Counted from the stretch's first letter, positions 43,134 to 53,955 are shown. The stretch: DNA of 64,000 bases from Sphingomonas ginsenosidivorax (GCF_007995065.1 NZ_VOQR01000001.1:3352501-3416500); one strand, 5' to 3'. The notes: generated by a model from the sequence alone, not told the origin. A program made the numbers and translations.

Positions 43134-43694
43134 ATGACCAACACATCGTCCCCCACGGCCGCTGACATTGCGACCGCCGCAGCCGTAGGGCTGATCGCCG
43201 GGCTCGCCGCCTCCTTCGTCATGAACCGCTTCCAGGCACTGACCCAGCCCGCTGCGTCGGGCGACGGCGAGCCTGCGACCGAACGTGCGGCGGACGATGT
43301 GGCGCGGGCGGTGACGGGCGCGCCGATTCCCGACGCCGACAAACCCGCCGCCGGCCAGCTGGTCCATTACGGCGCAGGCGCCGTCCTCGGGATCGGCTAT
43401 GCGGTCGCGGCCGAATTCGCGCCGAAGGTCACGCTGGGCGCGGGCACGGCGTTCGCCACGCTAACCTGGGCAATGCTCGACGAGGTCGCGGTTCCGGCGG
43501 CCGGGCTGAGCGGCCCGCCTTGGAAATCGCCGATCGAGACGCATGCCTATGGCCTTGCGTCGCATCTGGTGTTCGGCATCGCGACCGAGACGACGCGTCG
43601 CCTCGCGCTGCGGGCGCATCGGCGGCTGGCCGACGCCATCGACGCGGCGCCCCGAACGCCGCCGACCCGTACTGGTAGCGCGGCGCGGCCATAG
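43134..43694 (+). CDS. DUF1440 (YagU-like) membrane protein
   Basis: 186 residues with about four hydrophobic segments (near 15-32, 73-90, 95-115 and 140-155). Resembles the DUF1440/YagU family of inner membrane proteins of unknown role. The C-terminal 30 residues are basic and Pro-rich and end just before tRNA-Val. ATG 43134 preceded by AGGAG. Confidence 0.65.
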   Translation: MTNTSSPTAADIATAAAVGLIAGLAASFVMNRFQALTQPAASGDGEPATERAADDVARAVTGAPIPDADKPAAGQLVHYGAGAVLGIGYAVAAEFAPKVTLGAGTAFATLTWAMLDEVAVPAAGLSGPPWKSPIETHAYGLASHLVFGIATETTRRLALRAHRRLADAIDAAPRTPPTRTGSAARP

Positions 43695-43707
43695 CATCGG
43701 TAGGGAA

Positions 43708-43783
43708 TGGTGGGCGATGACGGGCTCGAACCGCCGACATTCTCGGTGTAAACGAGACGCTCTACCAACTGAGCTAATCGCCC
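43708..43783 (-). tRNA. tRNA-Val (anticodon UAC)
   Basis: 76 nt with encoded CCA. Acceptor GGGCGAT pairs with ATCGCCC, D-arm GCTC-AGTTGGTA-GAGC, anticodon stem TCTCG/CGAGA with loop TTTACAC (anticodon TAC, reading GUA), and T-arm with GGTTCGAGCC. All four stems form. Confidence 0.96.
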
Positions 43784-43832
43784 TACAGCGTGGCTCTTAC
43801 CATCGTTTTCGCGGTCGGCAAGCCGCGCGATG

Positions 43833-44756
43833 CTAGCTCAGCGTCATCGCCGAGCGGCGGACTGCCGCCATGTAGCCGTGCATCGCCTCGCTCGTGCGGG
43901 TCGACAACGCCATGTAGGCGCGGCGGCGGTCGAGCGGGTCGGGGCGGCGCTCGAACAGTCCCGCGTCGGACATCCGCCCGATCCAGCGGAGCGCGGTCGT
44001 CGGTGCGACCGCCGCTGCGATGCACAGGCTTGAGACCGAGACCTGCGTACCCTCCAGCTCGGCGGCGTAGAGGTCGAGCAGCATGTCCCAGCCCGGGTCT
44101 TCGAAATAGCCGTTGCCGAAGAACTGGTCGCGCATTCGCCGGCCACGGATCGCGCGGCGGATCTCGCTCGCAGTGGGGGTGGAGACCGGTGGTGGTGCGC
44201 CGAAGTGCGTGGTGCGGTCGCCGACGATCGGCGGCTGCTCGTCGCGGTCCTCGGCGCGGGTCAGCCGGGCCAGCGCATCGGCGATCCGCGCGACCTCGGT
44301 GTTGAGGCGGTGGAACCGCGCGGTGTCGCTCTCCCGCCCGATATCGGCGACACCCGCGGGAAGCCGAGCGCGCTCTGCGGCGATGGTGAGCGCGGCGACG
44401 CAGTCGGCGACGTCGGGGTCGACCAGCAGCGTGGTTGCGCCCCCCAACGTCGCCGAGGCCACCAGATCGATCTGCTCGGACGTCAGCGCGACGACCAGCG
44501 TCGCGCCGCAGTCCGCCGCCCAGCCCGCGATGTCGGGCAGCGTTTCCCGTAAGGTCGCCGCCGGCACGCCACTCGCCTCGACCGCCACGACCTGGGGTGT
44601 TGCAAGCGGTGCGCGCGGCTGGTCCCAGTCGCCCCGCACTGTCGTCCATCCGATCACGTCGATCGCGACCGCTAGCCGGTCGGATGCGGCAGACGCGGCC
44701 ACGAGCAGGACGCTCGGGCCGCCGTCGTAGCTCGGATTGATCGCATCCCCGGTCAT
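43833..44756 (-). CDS. MarR-like winged-helix regulator with receiver-like N-terminus
   Basis: 307 residues. N-terminal alpha/beta domain (about 1-130) with alternating hydrophobic strands and helices, receiver-like but lacking the conserved phosphorylation residues. A linker leads to a MarR-type winged helix (about 205-305) with VSVSSLCIAAAVAPTTALRWIG as recognition region and RRPDPLDRRRAYMAL wing. Sphingomonads carry similar unnamed regulators. An inverted repeat lies 40 bp upstream of the start. Confidence 0.72.
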   Translation of the reverse strand: MTGDAINPSYDGGPSVLLVAASAASDRLAVAIDVIGWTTVRGDWDQPRAPLATPQVVAVEASGVPAATLRETLPDIAGWAADCGATLVVALTSEQIDLVASATLGGATTLLVDPDVADCVAALTIAAERARLPAGVADIGRESDTARFHRLNTEVARIADALARLTRAEDRDEQPPIVGDRTTHFGAPPPVSTPTASEIRRAIRGRRMRDQFFGNGYFEDPGWDMLLDLYAAELEGTQVSVSSLCIAAAVAPTTALRWIGRMSDAGLFERRPDPLDRRRAYMALSTRTSEAMHGYMAAVRRSAMTLS

Positions 44757-44796
44757 GGAACGAGACTAGCGACAGAGTGCGAGACAGTTACACCCG

Positions 44797-44825
44797 AACT
44801 GGGTCGGTTTCCGTTCGAACCAGTT
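44797..44825. promoter_or_regulatory. Inverted repeat upstream of the MarR-like gene
   Basis: AACTGG (44797-44802) and CCAGTT (44820-44825) with a 17-bp spacer containing GTTTCCGTTCGAA, in the 75-bp gap between pntB and the regulator gene. It could be an autoregulatory operator; a chance repeat cannot be excluded. Confidence 0.35.
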
Positions 44826-44831
44826 TCCCCG

Positions 44832-46265
44832 TCAGTCCAGCGACTTGACGATTTCCTCGACCATCTTCTTCGCGTCGGCGAGCAGCATCATCGTGTTGTC
44901 CATGTAGAACACGTCGTTGTCGACACCGGCATAGCCGACCCCGCCCATGCTGCGCTTGATGAACAGAACGGTCTTCGCCTTTTCGACGTCGAGCACCGGC
45001 ATGCCGTAGATCGGTGAGGTCTTGTCGGTCTTGGCCGCCGGGTTGGTGACGTCGTTGGCGCCGATCACGAACGCGACGTCGGTCTGCGCGAACTCGCCGT
45101 TGATGTCCTCGAGCTCGAACACCTCGTCATAGGGCACGTTCGCCTCGGCGAGCAGGACGTTCATATGGCCCGGCATGCGTCCCGCGACCGGATGGATCGC
45201 GTATTTGACGCGCACGCCATGCTCTTTCAGCTTGTCGCCCATCTCGCGCAACGCGTGCTGCGCCTGCGCCACCGCCATGCCGTAGCCCGGCACGATGATG
45301 ACCTGTTCGGCCTGGCTCATCAGGAAGGCGGCGTCCTCCGCCGAGCCGCGCTTCCAAGGCCGCTGCTCCTTGGCCGCGCCGCCGCCCGAATCCGCGACCG
45401 CGCCGAAGCCGCCCGCGATCACGCTGAGGAAGCTGCGGTTCATCGCGCGGCACATGATGTAGCTGAGGATCGCGCCCGAACTGCCGACCAGCGCGCCGGT
45501 GATGATCATCGCGCTGTTGTGCAGCGTGAACCCCATCGCCGCGGCCGCCCAGCCTGAATAGGAATTGAGCATCGACACCACCACCGGCATGTCCGCGCCA
45601 CCGATCGGCACGATCAGCAGGAAGCCGATCACGAAGCTCAGCACCGTGATCGTCCAGAAGATCGCCGGGCTCTGGTCGGTCACGAAATAGGCGACGAGCC
45701 CGACGATCGCGGCCAGCACGGCCAGGTTGATGACGTGGCGGCCGGGCAGCAGGATCGGCTTGCCGCCCATGTTGCCGTTGAGCTTCAGGAACGCGATGAC
45801 CGAGCCCGAAAAGGTGATCGCACCGATCGCGACGCCCAGCCCCAGCTCGATCCGGCTGACCGGACGGATGATCGCGACCGGATCGCCGATCATCGGGATC
45901 ATCAGGTCGGCGATGCCGAACGCCTCGGGGTTGAGATAGGCGGCGACCCCGACCAGCACTGCGGCGAGACCGACCAGACTGTGGAATGCGGCGACCAGCT
46001 GCGGCATGTCGGTCATCGCGATCCGCCGCGCCGTAACGAGGCCGATCGCGGCACCGATGCCGATCGCGACGACGATCTCCCAGATCCCGACGTTCAGATG
46101 CGTCACCAGCGTCGTCACGACGGCGATGGTCATGCCGATCATGCCGAAGCGGTTTCCGCGCTGGCTGGTCGCCGGGCTCGACAGCCCGCGCAGCGCCAGG
46201 ATGAAGCATACGCCTGCGACGAGATAGGCGAGTGCCACCCAGGGGTTCACCGCGACATCGTGCAT
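44832..46265 (-). CDS. pntB: NAD(P) transhydrogenase subunit beta
   Basis: 477 residues from MHDVAVN. Nine or so transmembrane helices (domain II), then the NADP(H)-binding domain III (about 300-477) with the GYGMAVAQAQ fingerprint, and GANDVTNPAA and KRSMGGVGYAG loops. Transfers hydride between NADH and NADP+ using the proton gradient. An upstream ATG at 46292 overlaps the previous gene's stop (ATGA) and would add nine residues; both starts have good SD sites. Confidence 0.93.
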   Translation of the reverse strand: MHDVAVNPWVALAYLVAGVCFILALRGLSSPATSQRGNRFGMIGMTIAVVTTLVTHLNVGIWEIVVAIGIGAAIGLVTARRIAMTDMPQLVAAFHSLVGLAAVLVGVAAYLNPEAFGIADLMIPMIGDPVAIIRPVSRIELGLGVAIGAITFSGSVIAFLKLNGNMGGKPILLPGRHVINLAVLAAIVGLVAYFVTDQSPAIFWTITVLSFVIGFLLIVPIGGADMPVVVSMLNSYSGWAAAAMGFTLHNSAMIITGALVGSSGAILSYIMCRAMNRSFLSVIAGGFGAVADSGGGAAKEQRPWKRGSAEDAAFLMSQAEQVIIVPGYGMAVAQAQHALREMGDKLKEHGVRVKYAIHPVAGRMPGHMNVLLAEANVPYDEVFELEDINGEFAQTDVAFVIGANDVTNPAAKTDKTSPIYGMPVLDVEKAKTVLFIKRSMGGVGYAGVDNDVFYMDNTMMLLADAKKMVEEIVKSLD

Positions 46266-46288
46266 TGGACTACCCCCCACCACGCCGC

Positions 46289-46579
46289 TCATTTCGCGAC
46301 GCGCTCCTTCTTCTTGTACATTGCCAGCATCCGCGCGGTAACCGCGAAGCCGCCGAAGATGTTGACGCTCGCCAGCACCACCGCGAGCAGCCCGAGATAC
46401 TTGGCCACCGCGCTGCCCGCCGCCGCCGACGCGATCAGCGCGCCGACGATGATCACGCTCGAAATTGCATTGGTCACCGCCATCAGCGGCGTGTGCAGCG
46501 CCGGCGTCACCGACCAGACGACGTAATAGCCGACGAAACACGCCATGACGAAGATCGACAGGATCGCGATGAAGTCCAT
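46289..46579 (-). CDS. pntAB: NAD(P) transhydrogenase subunit alpha part 2 (membrane piece)
   Basis: 96 residues with three transmembrane helices; the alpha-2 subunit of split transhydrogenases. Conserved helix VVWSVTPALHTPLMAVTNAISS. Its ATG overlaps the stop of the DUF559 gene (TAATG). Partner of PntAA and PntB in the inner membrane. Confidence 0.92.
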   Translation of the reverse strand: MDFIAILSIFVMACFVGYYVVWSVTPALHTPLMAVTNAISSVIIVGALIASAAAGSAVAKYLGLLAVVLASVNIFGGFAVTARMLAMYKKKERVAK

Positions 46580-46953
46580 TATTTCTCCTCTGCGGCAAGC
46601 CGCTCGGTAGCGAATGCGACGACACCACGCACCGCGGCATCGGTATCGCGCAGAATCTCGGCCGCGGCTATCCGCATCACGGCGATCGTGCGTAGCGCGA
46701 ACCAGCGATCGCGAGCGGCGTCGCGCGCCGGGCGATCCCCATAATCATGCGCCGTACCGTCGACCTCGACGATCAACCGGGCGGCATGGCAGTAGAAATC
46801 GGCGACGAACGGACCCGACGGATGCTGTTTGCGGAACTTGAGTCCGCCCGGTCGCTGCCGAAGCGCCATCCACAATGCAATCTCCGGCGGTGACATCGTC
46901 CGCCGCAGGACCTTCGCCCGCTGCTGGGTCACCCCCGTCCCCTGCAACATCAC
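46579..46953 (-). CDS. DUF559 endonuclease-like protein inside the pnt operon
   Basis: 124 residues of the DUF559/Vsr-like PD-(D/E)xK group. Motif blocks: LRRTMSPPEIALWMALR, GLKFRKQHPSGPFVADFYC (with FRxQ..PFVVDF pattern), LIVEVDGTAHD (catalytic E-x-D), and the C-terminal VMRIAAAEILRD. The catalytic residues appear intact. Coupled to pntAB by a 1-bp overlap (TAATG) but separated from pntAA by a family-A palindrome. No role in transhydrogenase is known, so it looks like an insertion into the operon. Confidence 0.83.
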   Translation of the reverse strand: MMLQGTGVTQQRAKVLRRTMSPPEIALWMALRQRPGGLKFRKQHPSGPFVADFYCHAARLIVEVDGTAHDYGDRPARDAARDRWFALRTIAVMRIAAAEILRDTDAAVRGVVAFATERLAAEEK

Positions 46954-47090
46954 ATCCTCCCCTGTAAGGGGAGGTGGCAGGCGTCAGCCTGACGGAGGGG
47001 TGTCCCCGGTCGCAAGGGTTCGCGCGATAACGCAGGGCGACACCCCTCCGTCGCGCTCACGCGCGCCACCTCCCCTTCCAGGGGAGGATC
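46954..47090. repeat. Family-A palindrome, copy 5
   Basis: ATCCTCCCCTGTAAGGGGAG and the inverse ending CCAGGGGAGGATC, between pntAA and the DUF559 gene inside one operon. A strong hairpin here could reduce expression of the downstream subunits. Confidence 0.85.
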
Positions 47091-47092
47091 GA

Positions 47093-48214
47093 TCATGCGA
47101 GCAACCGCGCGTTCACGACCTTGCCGTCCTTGGTCAGCCGGATCGCATCGCCGATCTCCGCGTCGAGCACCGGCTTGCCGGTCTCCTTGTCCCAGAACGC
47201 GCTCAGGAAATTGAACAGGTTGCGACTGAACAGCGCGCTCGTATCCGCTGCCAGCCGCGACGGCACGTTGCGGTGGCCGACGATCTTGACGCCGTTCACC
47301 ATGACGACCTCGCCCGCGACCGCGCCCTCGACATTGCCGCCTTGTTCGACGGCCAGGTCGACGATGACGCTGCCCGGCCGCATGCTCGCGACCTGCGCCG
47401 CCGAGATCAGCCGTGGTGCCGGGCGCCCCGGGATCAGCGCGGTGGTAATGACGATGTCCTGTTTCGCGATGTGCGCGGTCACCAGTTCGGCCTGCGCCTT
47501 CTGGTATTCGGGGCTCATCTCGCCGGCATAGCCGCCCGATCCCTCGCCCTCGATCCCGGCGACGTTCTCGACGAAGATCGGTTTCGCGCCGAGCGACTGG
47601 ATCTGCTCCTTGGTCGCGCTGCGCACGTCGGTCGCCGAGACCTGCGCGCCGAGCCGCCGCGCGGTCGCGATCGCCTGCAACCCCGCGACGCCGACGCCCA
47701 TCACGAATGCCTTGGCGGCGCTGACCGTCCCCGCCGCGGTCATCATCATCGGAAACGCGCGGCCATATTCCGCCGCCGCGTCGAGCACCGCCTTGTAACC
47801 CGACAGGTTCGACTGCGACGACAGGATGTCCATCGACTGCGCGCGCGTGATCCGCGGCATGAATTCCATCGCCAGCGCCTCGTACCCCGCCGCGGCATAG
47901 CCGTCGACGCGCGCCCGTTCCCCGAACGGGTTGAGGCTCGCCACGATCCACGCACCGGGCGCAACGCCGGCCAGACTCTCCGGATCGGGCCCCTGCACGC
48001 CCAGCACGATATCGGCCCCCGCCAGCACAGCCGCGCGGTCCGCGACACTCGCGCCCGCATCGGCATAGGCGGCGTCGGCGATCGAGGCGGTCTCGCCCGC
48101 GCCGGCCTCGACGGCCAGCGTCGCCCCCAATGCGATGAATTTCTTCACCGTCTCGGGCGTGGCCGCGACGCGCCGCTCGCCGTCCGCTTGCTCTTTCAGG
48201 ACGGCGATCTTCAT
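47093..48214 (-). CDS. pntAA: NAD(P) transhydrogenase subunit alpha part 1
   Basis: 373 residues. NAD(H)-binding domain I of the split enzyme, homologous to alanine dehydrogenase. Features: KEQADGERRVAATPE at the N-terminus, GVGVAGLQAIATA Rossmann fingerprint (about 173-186), and RPAPRLISAAQV. Start overlaps the preceding peptide's stop (TGATG). Confidence 0.94.
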   Translation of the reverse strand: MKIAVLKEQADGERRVAATPETVKKFIALGATLAVEAGAGETASIADAAYADAGASVADRAAVLAGADIVLGVQGPDPESLAGVAPGAWIVASLNPFGERARVDGYAAAGYEALAMEFMPRITRAQSMDILSSQSNLSGYKAVLDAAAEYGRAFPMMMTAAGTVSAAKAFVMGVGVAGLQAIATARRLGAQVSATDVRSATKEQIQSLGAKPIFVENVAGIEGEGSGGYAGEMSPEYQKAQAELVTAHIAKQDIVITTALIPGRPAPRLISAAQVASMRPGSVIVDLAVEQGGNVEGAVAGEVVMVNGVKIVGHRNVPSRLAADTSALFSRNLFNFLSAFWDKETGKPVLDAEIGDAIRLTKDGKVVNARLLA

Positions 48215-48339
48215 CAGTGCGCGATCAGCCAGATGACCAGGGCGGCGATGATCGCGACCGCGACGCTGCCCCACTTCATCATCGCGATGACCTTGTCATA
48301 GGTCGTCACGTGCGCGTTCATGTTCCCGTCGCCGGCCAT
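48214..48339 (-). CDS. aa3-type cytochrome c oxidase subunit IV-like peptide
   Basis: 41 residues: a short soluble N-terminus with MNAHVTTYDKVIAMMKWG, then a single transmembrane helix (about 24-40). This is the pattern of the bacterial aa3-type subunit IV family. It starts with MAGDGN and its stop overlaps the pntAA start by one base (TGATG). Such peptides are often found in front of pntAA in alphaproteobacteria. Confidence 0.85.
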   Translation of the reverse strand: MAGDGNMNAHVTTYDKVIAMMKWGSVAVAIIAALVIWLIAH

Positions 48340-48469
48340 CGCCCATCCTCGAAATATTTGCGTCCGCCCTATCCTGCCCGCCCATTACCCTCAAGTCCAC
48401 CGCCCCGCGGTTTAAGTCCGCCTTTACCCCGATGCGGTACGGCTGTCCTATTAGGGGACGGGAATCGCC

Positions 48470-49885
48470 ATGACGCGCAACGGCCAGCGCCTAGTATTGT
48501 TGATCGACGACGAGCCGGCACAACGGCGGCTGATCGCTGCGCTCGCCGCACGCGGGGGCTGGCGCGCGATCTTCGCGACCGACGGCGAGATGGCGATCGC
48601 CACGCTCGGCACGCAGGACGGGATGCAGCTCGACGCGATCGTGCTCGATCACTGGGCGCCCGACGCCGACGCCACCGCTTTGATCGCGGCGCTGCGCCAG
48701 CGTCGCCCGGCGCTGCCCATCCTGATGCTCACCGCCAACGGATCGGTCGCGCATGCGGTCGCCGCGATGCGCGCTGGCGCCACCGACTTCCTGGTCAAGC
48801 CGCTCGCCCCCGACCGCTTCCTCGCCGCGCTCGATGCCGCGGTCGCGGGGACCGCCGCGGGCGAGTTGCGCCCGCTCACCGAGAAGATCCCCGCCTTGCT
48901 GGCGTTCGACGAGATCGTCGGCTCCTCCCCCGATTTCCGCTCCGCGCTCGCGATCGCCGCCAAGGCCGCGCGCGCCCGCGTCGCAGTGCTGCTCGAAGGC
49001 GAGATCGGCGTCGGCAAGGAAGTCATCGCCGAGGCGATCCATGCGGCGTCCCCGCGCGCGAAAAAACCGATGACGACGGTCAATTGCGGCGCGATCCCCG
49101 CGAACCTCGTCGAATCGGAGCTGTTCGGACATGAGAAGGGTGCCTTTACCGGCGCGTTCGAACGCAAGATCGGCCGCTTCCAGGATGCCGATGGCGGCAC
49201 GCTGTTCCTAGACGAGGTCGGCGAGATGCCGCTCGACGCGCAGGTCAAGCTGCTCCGCGTGCTGCAGACCGGCGAGGTCCAGCCGATCGGCGCGCGCCAT
49301 GCGCGACAGGTCGACGTCCGCGTCATCGCCGCGACCAACAAGGCGCTGCTCGACGAGGTCGAGGCGGGGCGGTTCCGAGAGGACCTCTATTACCGGCTGA
49401 ACGTCGTCCAGGTCGCGATTCCGCCTCTGCGCGAACGCACCGGCGATATTCCCGCGCTCGCCCGCCATCTGCTCGCGCGGATCGCGCAGCAACCGGGGCT
49501 GCGACCGCTCGGCATCACCGACGACGCGCTCGCGCTGCTCGTGCAATATGACTGGCCGGGCAACGTCCGCCAGCTCCAGAACGCGCTCTTCCGCGCCGCC
49601 GTGCTGTGCGAAGGCGCCGCGCTGACCAAGGCGGACTTCCCGCAGATCGCAGCGCTCGGCAATCGCCAGCGCGGTCCGGCTGCGGCGGCCGCGGGCGGTG
49701 GCGGCGTCACGCTGTTCCGTGCAGACGGCAACCTGCGCGCGCTCGACGAGATCGAGGCCGACGTCATCCGCCTCGCGATCGGCCATTATCGCGGCCGCAT
49801 GACCGAGGTCGCGCGCCGCCTGGGGATCGGGCGGTCCACCCTGTACCGCAAACTCGGCGAACTGGGCATCGACAACGCAGCCTGA
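48470..49885 (+). CDS. Sigma54-dependent response regulator (NtrC family)
   Basis: 471 residues. Receiver domain (1-125) with Asp13-Asp14, phospho-site Asp60, Thr88 and Lys110; AAA+ domain (about 145-380) with Walker A GEIGVGKE at 177-184 (Ile in place of the usual Ser, Val in place of Thr), GAFTGA at 224-229 that contacts sigma54, and ATNK/R-finger region; Fis-type HTH at the C-terminus (about 425-470). No histidine kinase is adjacent. Activates sigma54 promoters; target unknown. Confidence 0.92.
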   Translation: MTRNGQRLVLLIDDEPAQRRLIAALAARGGWRAIFATDGEMAIATLGTQDGMQLDAIVLDHWAPDADATALIAALRQRRPALPILMLTANGSVAHAVAAMRAGATDFLVKPLAPDRFLAALDAAVAGTAAGELRPLTEKIPALLAFDEIVGSSPDFRSALAIAAKAARARVAVLLEGEIGVGKEVIAEAIHAASPRAKKPMTTVNCGAIPANLVESELFGHEKGAFTGAFERKIGRFQDADGGTLFLDEVGEMPLDAQVKLLRVLQTGEVQPIGARHARQVDVRVIAATNKALLDEVEAGRFREDLYYRLNVVQVAIPPLRERTGDIPALARHLLARIAQQPGLRPLGITDDALALLVQYDWPGNVRQLQNALFRAAVLCEGAALTKADFPQIAALGNRQRGPAAAAAGGGGVTLFRADGNLRALDEIEADVIRLAIGHYRGRMTEVARRLGIGRSTLYRKLGELGIDNAA

Positions 49886-49962
49886 TCGGCCGGCGCGACA
49901 GGGAGCCATTCGCGGCACCGCACGTTGACCGACCGTGCCATCTTCCCTGATGTTAGAAGGGG

Positions 49963-50535
49963 ATGGACCGGCACGCGTTACCCGTCAGCGTGTGGTGCCA
50001 GGTCTTGAGCTATCAATATCGTATCGAAAAATCATCGCTCGCGGCGCAGGTCGATGACCACCAACGCCAGATCATGCGAGTCATGACGGCGGCGCTCCCC
50101 CTGCTCGACCGGCCGCACGGATCGCTCGAGGCCGGTGCCGAGCTGTCGAAGGCGCGGATGGAGATGACGCGGCTGCTGATGGACTATGCGCTGTTCAAGC
50201 ACCGCGAGATCTTCGCACCGGTCCTGGCCGCGGGCGGCGACAAGACCCATGACTGTCTGCGGCTGAAGACCGCCTGCATCGCTGCTGGCCAGGAATATCG
50301 CGACTTCACCAGATCCGGGAACCGTGCGGATCCGCTCGCGGACTGGGACGGCTATCGCGCGAGTGCGATGGCGATGGCACGGACGATGGCGGCGCATCTG
50401 GCCGACGAGCGCGCCGGGCTTCGCAAGCTGCTCGGCGCGCTCGCGAAGAAGGCCGTCAGCGAGGGGTTTGAACCTCCGGCGACGCCCCCGGCCCCGCCCC
50501 TGCGCGACGAGACCGTGAACATCCACTATATCTGA
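49963..50535 (+). CDS. Hypothetical all-helical protein
   Basis: 190 residues, no signal or membrane segment, mostly amphipathic helices in residues 25-160 with a Pro-rich tail (about 168-180). Not a family I recognise; the helical content and spaced His residues (near 32, 47, 78, 90) loosely recall haemerythrin or four-helix-bundle proteins, but the metal motif is not clear. Single gene, convergent with bestrophin. Confidence 0.5.
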   Translation: MDRHALPVSVWCQVLSYQYRIEKSSLAAQVDDHQRQIMRVMTAALPLLDRPHGSLEAGAELSKARMEMTRLLMDYALFKHREIFAPVLAAGGDKTHDCLRLKTACIAAGQEYRDFTRSGNRADPLADWDGYRASAMAMARTMAAHLADERAGLRKLLGALAKKAVSEGFEPPATPPAPPLRDETVNIHYI

Positions 50536-50547
50536 ACGCGGTGGCTG

Positions 50548-51432
50548 CTACCACAGCACGCCCTTGACCGGCGTCAGCGGCTCGGGTGCCGGATCGCCGA
50601 TCGCCTGCAGCAGATCGATCTCGATCGTCCGGCACATCGCGTTCAGCGGCACGTCGTGGATCGTGTCCGCGAACGGATCGACCAGATCGTCGCCGATCTG
50701 CAGCACGGCCAGGAACATCAGCCCGGCAATCGTCGAGCCGACCGGCGTCGCGAAGCCCAGCGTCTCGACCAGCCCGATCGGCAGCAGGATGCAGAACAGC
50801 CGCGTGAAGATGCTCGGAAAGAAGCGATACTGGTTGGGCAGCGGCGTGTTCTTGATCCGCTCCATCCCGCCCTGCGCGTTGGCGATATCGACCAGGATAC
50901 TCTCGAACTGCGTCTGCTGGATGGTGTCGATCCAGCCGTTGCGGCGGCAGATGTCGATGCGCCGCCCGGTCCCGTCGAGGATTCCGTTGGCGATGTTGGT
51001 GCGCGCCAAGGCAAAGGACGCCTCTTCCTCCGACAAGAAGCGCCGGACTTCGGGCGGCACGGGCTGGCGCCGCAACTGGCAGCGCAGCGCGTTCACATAG
51101 GCGATCTGGCGCAGCACGATCGTGCGCTTCATGTCGTGGCCCTCGGGTTCGGGCAGCATGTTGCGCGTCATTCGCGCCAGACTGCGCGAGGCGTTGATCA
51201 TCAGCCCCCATAGCCCGCGGCTCTCCCACCAGCGCTGATAGGCCGAATTGTCGCGAAAGCCGAGGAACAGCGCGAGCGCGGTACCGAACAGCGTCAGTGG
51301 CAGCGACGGCGCGTGGAAGGGCAGCACGTAATAGGTGACGGTGACGACGACGTCCCACACGAACAGGCCGAGCAACGGGCGCCACACCTCGCTGAGGATC
51401 TGGCTGAGGCGTGGGGTAGCGGTAACGATCAC
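50548..51432 (-). CDS. Bestrophin-family ion channel
   Basis: 294 residues, inner membrane. Bacterial bestrophin/YneE type: N-terminal WRPLLGLFVWDVV, then LFLGFRDNSAYQRWWESRG (about 55-73), the most conserved block of the family, and later LPIGLVETLGFATP and DDLVDPF near the C-terminus. Forms pentameric anion or cation channels. Placed after folP with a 70-bp gap. Confidence 0.92.
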   Translation of the reverse strand: MIVTATPRLSQILSEVWRPLLGLFVWDVVVTVTYYVLPFHAPSLPLTLFGTALALFLGFRDNSAYQRWWESRGLWGLMINASRSLARMTRNMLPEPEGHDMKRTIVLRQIAYVNALRCQLRRQPVPPEVRRFLSEEEASFALARTNIANGILDGTGRRIDICRRNGWIDTIQQTQFESILVDIANAQGGMERIKNTPLPNQYRFFPSIFTRLFCILLPIGLVETLGFATPVGSTIAGLMFLAVLQIGDDLVDPFADTIHDVPLNAMCRTIEIDLLQAIGDPAPEPLTPVKGVLW

Positions 51433-51502
51433 GGGACAGCTCCGATTATGAACTTTCTGTCATGCCCGATCCGGGCTTATGCTGCAACGCGGCGTGAGAC
51501 GA

Positions 51503-52549
51503 TCAGCCCCCCGTCAACGCCTGATCGCGCAATCCGCGCCAAACTTTCAGTGCCTGCACGGTTTCGGCGACGTCGTGGACGCGCAGGATCTGCACCCCCG
51601 CCTCCGCACCGCGCACCGCCAGCGCGATCGATCCGCCGAGCCGTTCGCCCAACGGTGCCTCGTTCGACAGCGCGCCGATCAGCCGCTTGCGGCTCGCGCC
51701 GAGCATGATCGGGCAACCGAGCCCGTGGAAGATCGCAAGGCCGTTGAGCAAAGCGAGGTTCTCGGCGAGCGTCTTGCCGAAACCGATGCCGGGATCGACG
51801 ATGATCCGCGATCGCTCGACGCCGCCCGCCACCACGGCCGCGATCCGTGCCTCGAGCCAGTCGAACACGTCGATCAGGACGTTCGCATACCCGCCGCTGC
51901 CATGCCCGCCGGCCTTCGGGTCGGGCGAATGCATCAGCACGACCGGGCACCCGCTCTGCACGACGACGCCGAGCGCGCGATCGTCCCACAGCAGCGCGGA
52001 GACGTCGTTGACGATATGCGCGCCCGCGGCCAGCGTCGCCTCCATCACCGCGGCCTTCCGGGTGTCGATCGACACCAGCGCACCGCTCGCGACCAGCCGC
52101 TCGGCGACGGGGAGCACGCGCGCGATTTCGTCCCCTTCCCACACCGCGGCGGCACCCGGCCGGGTCGATTCGCCGCCAAGGTCGATGAGCGTCGCGCCCG
52201 CCGCGGCCATGTCGACCCCGGCTGCAGCCGCGTCACCATGCTTGCCGCCGTCGGAGAAGCTGTCGGGGGTCACGTTGAGGATGCCGGCGACGACGGGCTG
52301 GTCGAAGCGGAGCGTCCGGCTGCCGAGCGTCAGCGCCGGGCGCGGCGCAGTGATTGCCGCATGGAGCCGCGCCGCGCGCTCGCCGAGCGCGACTGCCTCG
52401 GCGATCGGCAGCGTCCGGCGGCTTCGCCCCTCGATCACCTCATAGGCAGCGAACCAGGTCATCCCGCCCGCCAGCCGCGCGACGGCACCGTCCGCCTGCG
52501 TCATCGGTGTCTCGACGAACTGGACGGGGCGAAGGTGGAGGCTGGTCAT
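51503..52549 (-). CDS. folP: Dihydropteroate synthase
   Basis: 348 residues. TIM-barrel enzyme joining para-aminobenzoate to the pterin diphosphate in folate synthesis; the sulfonamide target. GILNVTPDSFSDGG at 89-102 and GGESTRPGA are diagnostic, with MLGASRKR near the C-terminus (sulfonamide-binding loop). An N-terminal extension of about 75 residues precedes the usual barrel, as in several alphaproteobacteria. Confidence 0.95.
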   Translation of the reverse strand: MTSLHLRPVQFVETPMTQADGAVARLAGGMTWFAAYEVIEGRSRRTLPIAEAVALGERAARLHAAITAPRPALTLGSRTLRFDQPVVAGILNVTPDSFSDGGKHGDAAAAGVDMAAAGATLIDLGGESTRPGAAAVWEGDEIARVLPVAERLVASGALVSIDTRKAAVMEATLAAGAHIVNDVSALLWDDRALGVVVQSGCPVVLMHSPDPKAGGHGSGGYANVLIDVFDWLEARIAAVVAGGVERSRIIVDPGIGFGKTLAENLALLNGLAIFHGLGCPIMLGASRKRLIGALSNEAPLGERLGGSIALAVRGAEAGVQILRVHDVAETVQALKVWRGLRDQALTGG

Positions 52550-52593
52550 GGTCTACCCCGTCACACCGGCCGGTCGATGCGTCCAGTCAAAAG

Positions 52594-52676
52594 CCGTTCC
52601 CCCGCGAAAGCGGGGGCCCAGGGTACCACGCGGTGTCGCCTGTAACCCTGGGCTCCCGCCTTCGCGGGAGAACGGG
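52594..52676. repeat. Family-B variant palindrome (GTTCCCCCGCG type)
   Basis: Arms CCGTTCCCCCGCGAAAGCGG and CGCCTTCGCGGGAGAACGGG around GGTGTCGCCTGTAACCC. Same subtype as 28130-28211. Between folP and ccrM. Confidence 0.85.
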
Positions 52677-52680
52677 TACG

Positions 52681-53882
<1,202 letters not shown>

Positions 53883-53955
53883 TCACCGCGCCCTGCCTGC
53901 AGATCCCACGCCGGCGGATTTCCGCCAGATATTGAGTCGGCCGGTCCCTGCCAAC

